NCBI GenBank assembly: GCA_021203665.1
Contig: JAJQAT010000108.1
Location: 1-16,394, forward strand
Length of the DNA: 16,394 bases
From: Bacillota bacterium
GTDB lineage: Bacteria; Bacillota; Clostridia; UBA1381
Direction of reading: 5' to 3'
Part shown: piece by piece, positions 1-5,912 of the stretch
How the letters are laid out: each line of letters begins with the position of its first letter
How positions within the stretch are numbered: the first letter of the stretch is position 1
The notes under the pieces: model-generated
Databases searched by the model: none
The model's input: the letters and a program-made list of their open reading frames with translations, nothing else
Told to the model about the DNA's origin: nothing
Position numbers and translations under genes: made by a program

Positions 1-840
1 TTCAGGGACAGCGAGAATAATTTGCCGGTATTTCGCATTACAGACATAGACACCGGCGAGGTAAAATACAAAATCCGTGCCAAGGAAAGTCACTGCGCGG
101 AAAACGGCAAATATCCCTTTTCCGTTTCAAGCGAATTTATGGGCAAAAATCCCGATTATCCGGAAATTAACGAATGCGGGATTTACATTCTTGACGTTTT
201 AAGAGGCAAAATCAGATTGGCGGCGTCGGAGGAAAAAATTCTTGATATGGTGCGCTCGCACGGACTTACTCCGAACGAGCATACCGCGTCCGTAAGTCAT
301 GTGCAGCTCAACCCGTCCGCGACGTCCGTTATGATGCGCCTCGGCGTGGAGGATTGTCCGGTGTTCGGCGCGCTCGGCTGCATTGACCTCGACAGCGGAA
401 AAACGCATATTATACCCGATAAGCCCGTTCATCAGCTTTGGTTTGACGATGATACATATATGGCAACGCGTCAATTTAATCAGGGCAGACATATTGAAAT
501 GAAAACAAGCTATATCGCGCGTTTTTCAAAGGACGGAGAGGAGCTGGAAATTCTCGGAGGAATATCCAACCATACCGACGGCAGTCCGGACAGAAGGCTG
601 TTTGCCGGCGACCGCTGTTATCCGTCGTTCGCGCCGAATGTGTATCTTTACAGACGCGGCGAAAAAGAGCCTTTGGCGGTATTTGAAATACCGAAGGAGG
701 AGTATACCACGTGGAAGCTGCAGGTACACCCGAATCCGTCCTTTTCGCGCGACGGAAAAAGGCTCTATTTTAACCGCCAGAGCGCAGGCGGAAAATATAA
801 AACAGAGGCTGTATTTGCCGATATATCCGAATTTGTATGA
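1..840 (+). CDS. Beta-propeller (TolB/oligogalacturonate lyase-like) protein, 5'-truncated
   Basis: The reading frame is open to the left edge of the window, so only the last 280 residues are present; the TTG at 22 is inside the gene and is not its start. The fold is suggested by repeated blade-like motifs: a 'HVQLNPSATSVMMR' strand pair, a 'DGSPDRRLFAGDRCYPSF' segment and a C-terminal 'HPNPSFSRDGKRLYFN' segment, which resemble the 'HPxFSpDGkxlxF' repeats of TolB/WD40-like and oligogalacturonate lyase-type propellers. In true oligogalacturonate lyases a Gln/His cluster binds the metal; here the segment reads Q-V-H-P-N-P, so that cluster is not clearly complete and lyase activity should not be assumed. 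Many such propellers in gut bacteria sit near carbohydrate or uronate use genes, but no such neighbour is visible here. No signal peptide can be judged because the N-terminus is missing. Function unknown; fold assignment moderate. Confidence 0.7.
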   Translation, partial: FRDSENNLPVFRITDIDTGEVKYKIRAKESHCAENGKYPFSVSSEFMGKNPDYPEINECGIYILDVLRGKIRLAASEEKILDMVRSHGLTPNEHTASVSHVQLNPSATSVMMRLGVEDCPVFGALGCIDLDSGKTHIIPDKPVHQLWFDDDTYMATRQFNQGRHIEMKTSYIARFSKDGEELEILGGISNHTDGSPDRRLFAGDRCYPSFAPNVYLYRRGEKEPLAVFEIPKEEYTTWKLQVHPNPSFSRDGKRLYFNRQSAGGKYKTEAVFADISEFV

Positions 841-847
841 AATTAAC

Positions 848-876
848 TTGCAAAAAAAGCTGTTTTTTGCTATACT
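848..876 (+). promoter_or_regulatory. Promoter of the aroF-pheA operon
   Basis: A -35-like TTGCAA (848-853) lies 17 bases before TATACT (871-876), and the -10 is preceded by TGC, giving a TG-extended -10. Predicted start of transcription is near 883, leaving a leader of only about 55 bases, too short for a T-box or a classic leader-peptide attenuator. An A/T-rich inverted repeat, GCAAAAAA (850-857) with TTTTTTGC (863-870), sits in the spacer; it could serve as an operator or as a weak terminator for the upstream gene, although no U-run follows it. Confidence 0.55.
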
Positions 877-937
877 GTATATTGAAAAGCATTTTATTTA
901 TTTTTACTAATTTAACAAAGAAAGAATGTGAATTAAA

Positions 938-1957
938 ATGATTATTATTATGAAGGATTCCGCGTCGGCAAAGGAGATTGACAGCGTTGAAAAGCTGCTT
1001 GCCGAATTCGGATTTCAGACGCACCCGATACACGGCGAGAAAAAGACCGTTATCGGCGCTATAGGCGATAAGCGTCTTTTAAGCATGAATCAAATTCTTA
1101 CAATGGACGGCGTTGAAAATGTCGTTCCGATTATGAAGCCGTATAAGCTCGCGTCAAAGGAGCTGCATAAGGAGCAGTCCGTGATAGACGTCGGTCACGG
1201 AGTGACGGTCGGCGGCAAGAAGCTTGCCGTATTCGCGGGACCCTGCGCCATTGAAAGCCAGGAGCAGTTTACGTTTGTAAGCGCGGCTGTTAAGGCATCG
1301 GGCGCGAATATTTTAAGAGGCGGAGCGTTTAAGCCGCGCTCGTCCCCGTATTCATTCCAGGGACTTGAGGGCGACGGTCTTAAAATAATGTATAACAGCG
1401 GCAAGGAGCTTAATATGCCGATATGCACGGAGGTTCTTGATACAAGAGATGTGGAGCTTGTGGCGACATATGCCGATATTATGCAGATAGGTGCAAGAAA
1501 TATGCAGAATTTTAAGCTTTTGCGCGAGGTCGGCAAATGCAACAAGCCGATACTTTTAAAGCGCGGTCTTGCCTGCACAATGGAGGAATGGCTTATGGCT
1601 GCCGAATACATTATGTCTGAGGGCAATGAAAAGGTAATCCTTTGCGAAAGAGGTATAAGAACCTATGAAACAGCCACAAGGAACACCTTTGATTTAAGCG
1701 CCATTCCCGTTTCAAAGGACCTTTCGCATCTTCCGATAATCGCCGACCCGAGCCACGCGACGGGAACCTATAAATATGTTCCGGCTGTCGCAAAGGGAGC
1801 TGTAGCGGCGGGAGCGGACGGACTTATGATTGAGGTTCATAACTGCCCCGAAAAGGCGGCGTCGGACGGCGCGCAGTCGCTTACTCCGGAAAAATTCGAC
1901 AAGCTTATGAAGGAGCTTGACCCGATTGCAAAGGCTGTAGGAAAAATTTTACTGTAA
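938..1957 (+). CDS. aroF: 3-deoxy-7-phosphoheptulonate (DAHP) synthase, type I-beta with N-terminal regulatory domain
   Basis: Catalyses the first step of the shikimate pathway, condensing phosphoenolpyruvate with erythrose 4-phosphate in the cytoplasm. Residues 1 to about 75 form a small ferredoxin/ACT-like domain ('MIIIMK...'), followed by a TIM-barrel synthase. The metal-binding set can be read directly: Cys103 in 'AGPCAIES', His273 in 'DPSHATG', Glu299 in 'MIEVH' and Asp310. 'GARNMQNFKLL' and 'LKRG' are substrate-binding signatures. At 339 residues it matches the Thermotoga-like I-beta enzymes, in which the N-terminal domain mediates feedback inhibition by aromatic amino acids; that control is inferred here. 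The ATG at 938 is chosen because 'MIIIMK' is the usual family start; its ribosome site is weak (AAAGAAAGAA, 917-926). pheA follows after 12 bases, so the two form an operon. aroF is a common symbol for this family; aroG or aroA are used elsewhere. Confidence 0.96.
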   Translation: MIIIMKDSASAKEIDSVEKLLAEFGFQTHPIHGEKKTVIGAIGDKRLLSMNQILTMDGVENVVPIMKPYKLASKELHKEQSVIDVGHGVTVGGKKLAVFAGPCAIESQEQFTFVSAAVKASGANILRGGAFKPRSSPYSFQGLEGDGLKIMYNSGKELNMPICTEVLDTRDVELVATYADIMQIGARNMQNFKLLREVGKCNKPILLKRGLACTMEEWLMAAEYIMSEGNEKVILCERGIRTYETATRNTFDLSAIPVSKDLSHLPIIADPSHATGTYKYVPAVAKGAVAAGADGLMIEVHNCPEKAASDGAQSLTPEKFDKLMKELDPIAKAVGKILL

Positions 1958-1969
1958 GGAATAAAAATT

Positions 1970-2782
1970 ATGTTAGGTTATCTCGGTCCCAACGGGACAT
2001 TCTCACATCAGGCGGCAATGGAATGGTCGCGGGGAAAAGAGGAAATAAAGGAATTTTCCACTATTTACTCGGCGATAATAGCCGTGGAAAACGGCGATAT
2101 AGACAGAGCCATTGTTCCCATTGAAAATTCAATAGACGGAAGCATTAACACAACCCTTGACACCCTCGCCTTTGACGTTAATTTATATATAACGGGAGAG
2201 CATATTCTTCACGTAAGTGAAAATCTTATGGTAAAAAAGGGTGTAAAAAAAGAGGATATTAAGGTTATAACCTCCCACCCTCAGCCGATAGGACAATGCT
2301 CAAGACTGCTTTCACACGAGTTTGGCGGCGTGAAGATAGAATTTGCCGACTCGACCGCGGCGGCGGCAAAGCGCGTTTCGGAATCGGACGGCACCGTTGC
2401 CTGCATCGGATCCCCAAGCAGCGCGGACTTGTACGGTCTTGATATTTTATATCCCGACTGCGGTGACGACGCGAATAATTCGACGCGTTTTATAATAATC
2501 GAAAAAAACGCCAATACGGAGGTAACGGGACACGACAAAACCTCGATAGTGTTCGCTATAGATAATAAACCGGGAAGTCTTTACAGTGCGATAGAGCTTT
2601 TGGCTAAGTCCAAAATAAATATGACCAAAATAGAGTCGCGCCCGATGAAAAAGGAGCTGGGCAAATACGTGTTCTTTATAGACATTGACGGAAATATAGA
2701 CGACGCGTCTATTTATTTCGCGCTCGATAAGGTAAGGCAGAATACATATTTCTATAAATTTCTCGGCTCGTATCAATATTGA
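1970..2782 (+). CDS. pheA: Prephenate dehydratase with C-terminal ACT domain
   Basis: Converts prephenate to phenylpyruvate, the committed step to phenylalanine. The catalytic domain (about residues 1-180) shows 'YLGPNGTFSHQAA', 'VPIENSIDGSINTTLD', 'TSHPQPIGQCSRLL' and the active-site triad 'TRF' at Thr172-Arg173-Phe174. The ACT domain (about 188-270) carries 'NKPGSLYSAIELLA' and 'ESRP' (Glu222-Pro225), the family's phenylalanine-binding motif, so feedback inhibition by phenylalanine is expected. There is no chorismate mutase domain, unlike the fused P-protein of enterobacteria, so prephenate must come from a mutase encoded elsewhere. AAGGA (1956-1960) overlaps the aroF stop and serves as the ribosome site, pointing to coupled translation. 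The length of 270 residues is usual for the monofunctional enzyme. Confidence 0.97.
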   Translation: MLGYLGPNGTFSHQAAMEWSRGKEEIKEFSTIYSAIIAVENGDIDRAIVPIENSIDGSINTTLDTLAFDVNLYITGEHILHVSENLMVKKGVKKEDIKVITSHPQPIGQCSRLLSHEFGGVKIEFADSTAAAAKRVSESDGTVACIGSPSSADLYGLDILYPDCGDDANNSTRFIIIEKNANTEVTGHDKTSIVFAIDNKPGSLYSAIELLAKSKINMTKIESRPMKKELGKYVFFIDIDGNIDDASIYFALDKVRQNTYFYKFLGSYQY

Positions 2783-2790
2783 TAATTTTA

Positions 2791-2818
2791 AAAAGTCTGC
2801 AAACGCGCAGACTTTTTT
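2791..2818 (+). terminator. Intrinsic terminator of aroF-pheA
   Basis: The stem is AAAAGTCTGC (2791-2800) and GCAGACTTTT (2807-2816) with a 6-base loop, followed by further T residues to 2818. It begins 8 bases after the pheA stop. Because A and T runs flank both sides, it could also stop minus-strand transcription. Confidence 0.85.
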
Positions 2819-2879
2819 ATTTTAAATGCCCAAGTATGATATATTTTTCACAAATTGTAAAAAAATTTAAATATAATTG

Positions 2880-2907
2880 TAGACATTTCGTTTATTTATG
2901 GTATAAT
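2880..2907 (+). promoter_or_regulatory. Promoter of ppdK
   Basis: TAGACA (2880-2885, five of six to consensus) is 16 bases from a perfect TATAAT (2902-2907), which is preceded by TGG and so is also TG-extended. The predicted transcript starts near 2914 and has a leader of about 60 bases containing a short ACGG/CCGT stem (around 2925-2940). A second TATAAT at 2872-2877 lacks a well-spaced -35. Confidence 0.7.
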
Positions 2908-2976
2908 GGATATATGGGTGCATTTACGGCTAAGTCCGTCACTACTACTAAATTATAACTATAGGAGGAGATTCCA

Positions 2977-5604
2977 ATGGCAAAAAAGTATGTTTACCTT
3001 TTTACGGAAGGTAACGCAAACATGAGAGAATTGTTGGGAGGTAAGGGCGCTAACCTTGCCGAAATGACAAATCTCGGTCTTCCCGTACCTCAGGGCTTTA
3101 CAATTTCAACGGAGGCTTGTACGCAGTATTACGAGGACGGCAGACAAATCAATGATGAAATCCAGGCTCAGATTAACGAGCACATCACAAAGATGGAGGA
3201 AATCACCGGAAAGAAATTCGGCGATAAGGAGAACCCTCTTCTTGTATCGGTACGTTCGGGCGCGAGAGCGTCAATGCCGGGTATGATGGACACAATTCTT
3301 AACCTCGGTATCAATGAGGACGTTGTTAATTTCATGGCTGAAAAGTCCGGCAATCCCCGTTGGGCATGGGACTGCTACAGAAGATTTATTCAGATGTACA
3401 GCGACGTTGTTATGGAGGTCGGCAAGAAGTATTTTGAAGAGCTTATCGACAAAATGAAGGCTGACAGAGGCGTTACACAGGACGTTGAGCTTACGGCTGA
3501 CGATTTAAAGGAATTGGCTTCGCAGTTCAAGGCTGAATATAAGAGCAAGATAGGCGAGGACTTCCCGGACGATCCGAAGGAGCAGCTTATGGGCGCCGTT
3601 AAGGCGGTATTCCGTTCATGGGACAACCCGAGAGCAAACGTATACAGACGCGATAATGATATTCCTTATTCATGGGGTACGGCTGTAAACGTACAGATGA
3701 TGGCGTTCGGTAATATGGGCGACGACTGCGGTACGGGCGTTGCGTTCACGCGTGATCCGGCTACGGGCGAAAAGCACCTTATGGGCGAGTTCCTGACAAA
3801 CGCGCAGGGCGAGGACGTTGTTGCGGGTGTCCGCACACCGATGCCTATCGCGGAGATGGAGCAGAAGTTCCCCGAGGCGTTCGCGCAGTTTAAAGAGGTT
3901 TGCTCCACACTTGAAAATCACTACAGAGATATGCAGGATATGGAATTCACCGTTGAGCACGGCAAGCTTTATATGCTCCAGACAAGAAACGGTAAGAGAA
4001 CGGCTCAGGCTGCTTTGAAGATTGCCTGCGACCTTGTTGACGAGGGTATGAGAACAGAGGAAGAGGCTGTAGCTATGATTGACCCGCGTAACCTTGACTC
4101 ACTTCTTCACCCGCAGTTTGACGCGGCGGCGCTTAAGAAGGCTGACCTTATGGGCAAGGCTTTGGGCGCGTCACCGGGCGCTGCGGCAGGCAAGATCGTA
4201 TTCACTGCCGACGACGCTAAGGAATGGGCAGCAAGAGGCGAAAAGGTTGTTCTTGTTCGTCTTGAAACATCACCCGAGGACATCGAGGGTATGAAAGCCG
4301 CTCAGGGTATTTTGACCGTTCGCGGCGGTATGACCTCACACGCTGCCGTTGTTGCGCGCGGTATGGGTACCTGCTGTGTATCGGGATGCGGCGACATCGT
4401 TATGGACGAGGCAAACAAGAAGTTCACATTGAACGGCAAGGAATATCACGAGGGCGACACGCTTTCACTTGACGGTTCAACAGGTAATATATACGACGGA
4501 CTTGTTCCGACGGTTGACGCTACAATCGCGGGTGAGTTCGGCAGAATTATGAGCTGGGCGGACAAGTTCAGAACACTTAAGGTTCGTACAAACGCAGACA
4601 CACCGGCTGACGCTAAAAAGGCAAGAGAGCTTGGCGCGGAGGGTATCGGTCTTTGCCGTACAGAGCATATGTTCTTTGAGGGCAACAGAATAGACGCGTT
4701 CAGAGAAATGATTTGCGCTGATACTGTTGAGGAAAGAGAAGCGGCTCTTGATAAAATTCTTCCGATGCAGCAGGGCGACTTTGAACAGCTTTACGAGGCT
4801 CTTGAGGGCAACCCCGTAACGATAAGATTCTTGGATCCTCCTCTGCATGAGTTCGTTCCGACAGAGGAAGATGACATAGAAATCCTCGCGAAGGCTCAGG
4901 GCAAGAGCGTTGATACCATTAAGGACATCATTAACTCTTTGCACGAGACAAACCCGATGATGGGTCACCGCGGCTGCCGTCTTGACGTGACATATCCCGA
5001 AATCGCGAAGATGCAGACAAAGGCTGTTATCCGCGCGGCTATAAACGTTAAGAAGGCTCATCCGGATTGGACAATAGTTCCCGAGATTATGATTCCGCTT
5101 GTATGCGATATTAAGGAATTGAAGTATGTTAAGAAGATCGTTGTTGAAACCGCCGACGCTGAAATCGCGGCTGCGGGCGCAGACCTTAAGTATGAGGTAG
5201 GTACAATGATTGAGATTCCGAGAGCCGCTCTTACGGCTGACGAAATCGCGACAGAGGCTGACTTCTTCTGCTTCGGTACAAACGACCTTACTCAGATGAC
5301 ATTCGGCTTCTCGCGTGACGACGCGGGCAAGTTCCTTGACGCTTACTATGACGCTAAGATTTTCGAGAACGATCCGTTCGCGAAGCTTGACCAAAATGGC
5401 GTAGGCAAGCTTATGGAAACAGCTATCAAGCTCGGTAAGCCGGTAAATCCGAACCTGCATATAGGTATATGCGGCGAGCACGGCGGCGACCCGACATCTG
5501 TTGAGTTCTGCCATAAGATTGGTTTGGACTATGTTTCCTGCTCACCGTTCAGAGTTCCGATTGCAAGACTCGCAGCGGCTCAGGCGAAGATTAACGAGAA
5601 ATAA
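2977..5604 (+). CDS. ppdK: Pyruvate, phosphate dikinase
   Basis: Reversibly converts pyruvate, ATP and phosphate to phosphoenolpyruvate, AMP and pyrophosphate; in many anaerobes it runs in the glycolytic direction as a pyrophosphate-dependent pyruvate kinase. The domain order is the ATP-grasp nucleotide domain (about 1-340; Asp321, Glu323 and Gln335 are visible in 'DMEFTVEHGKLYMLQTR'), the swivelling phosphohistidine domain ('GGMTSHAAVVARGMG', with His455 as phosphocarrier and Thr453 at the position that is regulated in plants), and a C-terminal TIM barrel for PEP/pyruvate with catalytic Cys832 in 'GICGEHGGDP'. At 875 residues it is nearly co-linear with the well-studied clostridial enzyme of 874. 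The start is fixed by AGGAGG at 2963-2968. Its own promoter and terminator make it a single-gene unit. It provides PEP, one of the two substrates of the upstream aroF product, but the two are transcribed separately. Confidence 0.98.
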   Translation: MAKKYVYLFTEGNANMRELLGGKGANLAEMTNLGLPVPQGFTISTEACTQYYEDGRQINDEIQAQINEHITKMEEITGKKFGDKENPLLVSVRSGARASMPGMMDTILNLGINEDVVNFMAEKSGNPRWAWDCYRRFIQMYSDVVMEVGKKYFEELIDKMKADRGVTQDVELTADDLKELASQFKAEYKSKIGEDFPDDPKEQLMGAVKAVFRSWDNPRANVYRRDNDIPYSWGTAVNVQMMAFGNMGDDCGTGVAFTRDPATGEKHLMGEFLTNAQGEDVVAGVRTPMPIAEMEQKFPEAFAQFKEVCSTLENHYRDMQDMEFTVEHGKLYMLQTRNGKRTAQAALKIACDLVDEGMRTEEEAVAMIDPRNLDSLLHPQFDAAALKKADLMGKALGASPGAAAGKIVFTADDAKEWAARGEKVVLVRLETSPEDIEGMKAAQGILTVRGGMTSHAAVVARGMGTCCVSGCGDIVMDEANKKFTLNGKEYHEGDTLSLDGSTGNIYDGLVPTVDATIAGEFGRIMSWADKFRTLKVRTNADTPADAKKARELGAEGIGLCRTEHMFFEGNRIDAFREMICADTVEEREAALDKILPMQQGDFEQLYEALEGNPVTIRFLDPPLHEFVPTEEDDIEILAKAQGKSVDTIKDIINSLHETNPMMGHRGCRLDVTYPEIAKMQTKAVIRAAINVKKAHPDWTIVPEIMIPLVCDIKELKYVKKIVVETADAEIAAAGADLKYEVGTMIEIPRAALTADEIATEADFFCFGTNDLTQMTFGFSRDDAGKFLDAYYDAKIFENDPFAKLDQNGVGKLMETAIKLGKPVNPNLHIGICGEHGGDPTSVEFCHKIGLDYVSCSPFRVPIARLAAAQAKINEK

Positions 5605-5627
5605 TAGTAATTCATAAAAATGTATTT

Positions 5628-5657
5628 GAGGCTGTCCAACGGAACAGCCTCATTTTT
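5628..5657 (+). terminator. Intrinsic terminator of ppdK
   Basis: GAGGCTGT (5628-5635) pairs with ACAGCCTC (5644-5651) around an 8-base loop, in which CC and GG can extend the stem, and ATTTTTG follows. It lies 24 bases after the ppdK stop and separates ppdK from rpoB. Confidence 0.85.
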
Positions 5658-5688
5658 GCGTTAAAATAAAAAAATATGAAAAAATTTC

Positions 5689-5720
5689 AAAAAAAGCCGC
5701 AATGCCCCTTGACATTGCGG
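5689..5720 (-). terminator. Minus-strand intrinsic terminator
   Basis: Read on the minus strand, CCGCAATG (5720-5713) pairs perfectly with CATTGCGG (5704-5697) around an 8-base loop, followed by C and seven T residues (5695-5689). On the plus strand the hairpin has the A-run on its 5' side and no T-run after it, so the design fits minus-strand transcription only. Confidence 0.75.
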
Positions 5721-5737
5721 TGAATTTGTGATAGTAT
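5709..5737 (+). promoter_or_regulatory. Promoter of rpoBC
   Basis: A perfect TTGACA (5709-5714) is 17 bases from TAGTAT (5732-5737), which is preceded by TGA and so has a TG extension. A perfect TATAAT at 5735-5740 is also present but 20 bases from the -35, so the exact -10 is uncertain. Transcription would start near 5744-5747. The -35 lies partly in the loop and partly in the stem of the minus-strand terminator. Confidence 0.6.
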
Positions 5738-5743
5738 AATAAA

Positions 5744-5912
5744 CTGTATCTTAGTCTTAAAAATCAGATACTATCCTCTTAATTTCACATTATCATTGTA
5801 TGTATTATAGCATGAATATATACAAAATGCAACCCCGAATTTTTTGGGAGGAAATTTAGGATAAAGCAAAACATCAAACTTACTTATTATGATGATGAGG
5901 TGATTTATTAAA
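5744..5912 (+). other. Untranslated leader of rpoB
   Basis: About 165-170 bases separate the predicted start of transcription from the rpoB ATG. The leader opens with a GTATCT (5746-5751)/AGATAC (5766-5771) hairpin at its extreme 5' end and closes with GAGGTGAT (5897-5904), an excellent match to the 16S anti-Shine-Dalgarno, 8 bases before the ATG. No terminator and no riboswitch family was recognised in it. A very short ATG-ATG-ATG-AGG-TGA frame (5889-5903) ends on the ribosome site. Confidence 0.45.
5804..5832 (-). promoter_or_regulatory. Predicted minus-strand promoter for the small RNA
   Basis: On the minus strand TTGCAT (5832-5827) is 17 bases from a perfect TATAAT (5809-5804), and the -10 is preceded by TGC, making it TG-extended. 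The -35 matches consensus at only three positions, which an extended -10 can offset. It faces away from rpoB. Confidence 0.45.

Larger units (their letters stand above)
5689..5797 (-). ncRNA. Candidate small RNA, minus strand, between ppdK and rpoB
   Basis: A complete transcription unit can be read on the minus strand: an extended promoter (5832 down to 5804), a predicted start near 5797 and a strong terminator hairpin with seven U residues ending at 5689, giving about 109 nt. No credible coding frame is present; the first ATG is followed almost at once by a stop. Two hairpins are predicted, one from AGATAC/GTATCT (5771-5746) and the terminator. The first 50 or so bases would be antisense to the start of the predicted rpoB leader, and elongation would cross the rpoB promoter. 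I recognise no known RNA family. The terminator part is strong; that the whole is a real RNA is inference. Confidence 0.42.

Noticed and set aside
22..840. TTG at 22 as the start of the first gene
   Set aside because: The same frame is open to base 1 and there is no ribosome site before the TTG, so the gene begins outside the window.
1..840. Naming the first gene an oligogalacturonate lyase
   Set aside because: The propeller motifs are similar but the expected metal-binding histidine cluster is not clearly complete and the N-terminus is missing.
2925..2940. ACGG/CCGT stem in the ppdK leader as a riboswitch
   Set aside because: A 4-bp stem in a leader of about 60 bases is too little structure for any known riboswitch.
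4477..5514. A 345-codon open frame on the minus strand inside ppdK
   Set aside because: It lies wholly within a gene with intact catalytic motifs on the plus strand, shows no recognisable domain, and is a by-product of ppdK codon bias.
5812..5859. Short frame MNIYKMQPRIFWEEI in the rpoB leader as a possible leader peptide
   Set aside because: It has no Shine-Dalgarno upstream, no runs of a single amino acid and no terminator/antiterminator pair after it.
5889..5903. ATG-ATG-ATG-AGG-TGA micro-frame ending on the rpoB ribosome site
   Set aside because: Too short and without a ribosome site of its own; most likely chance within the GATGATGAGGTGAT stretch.
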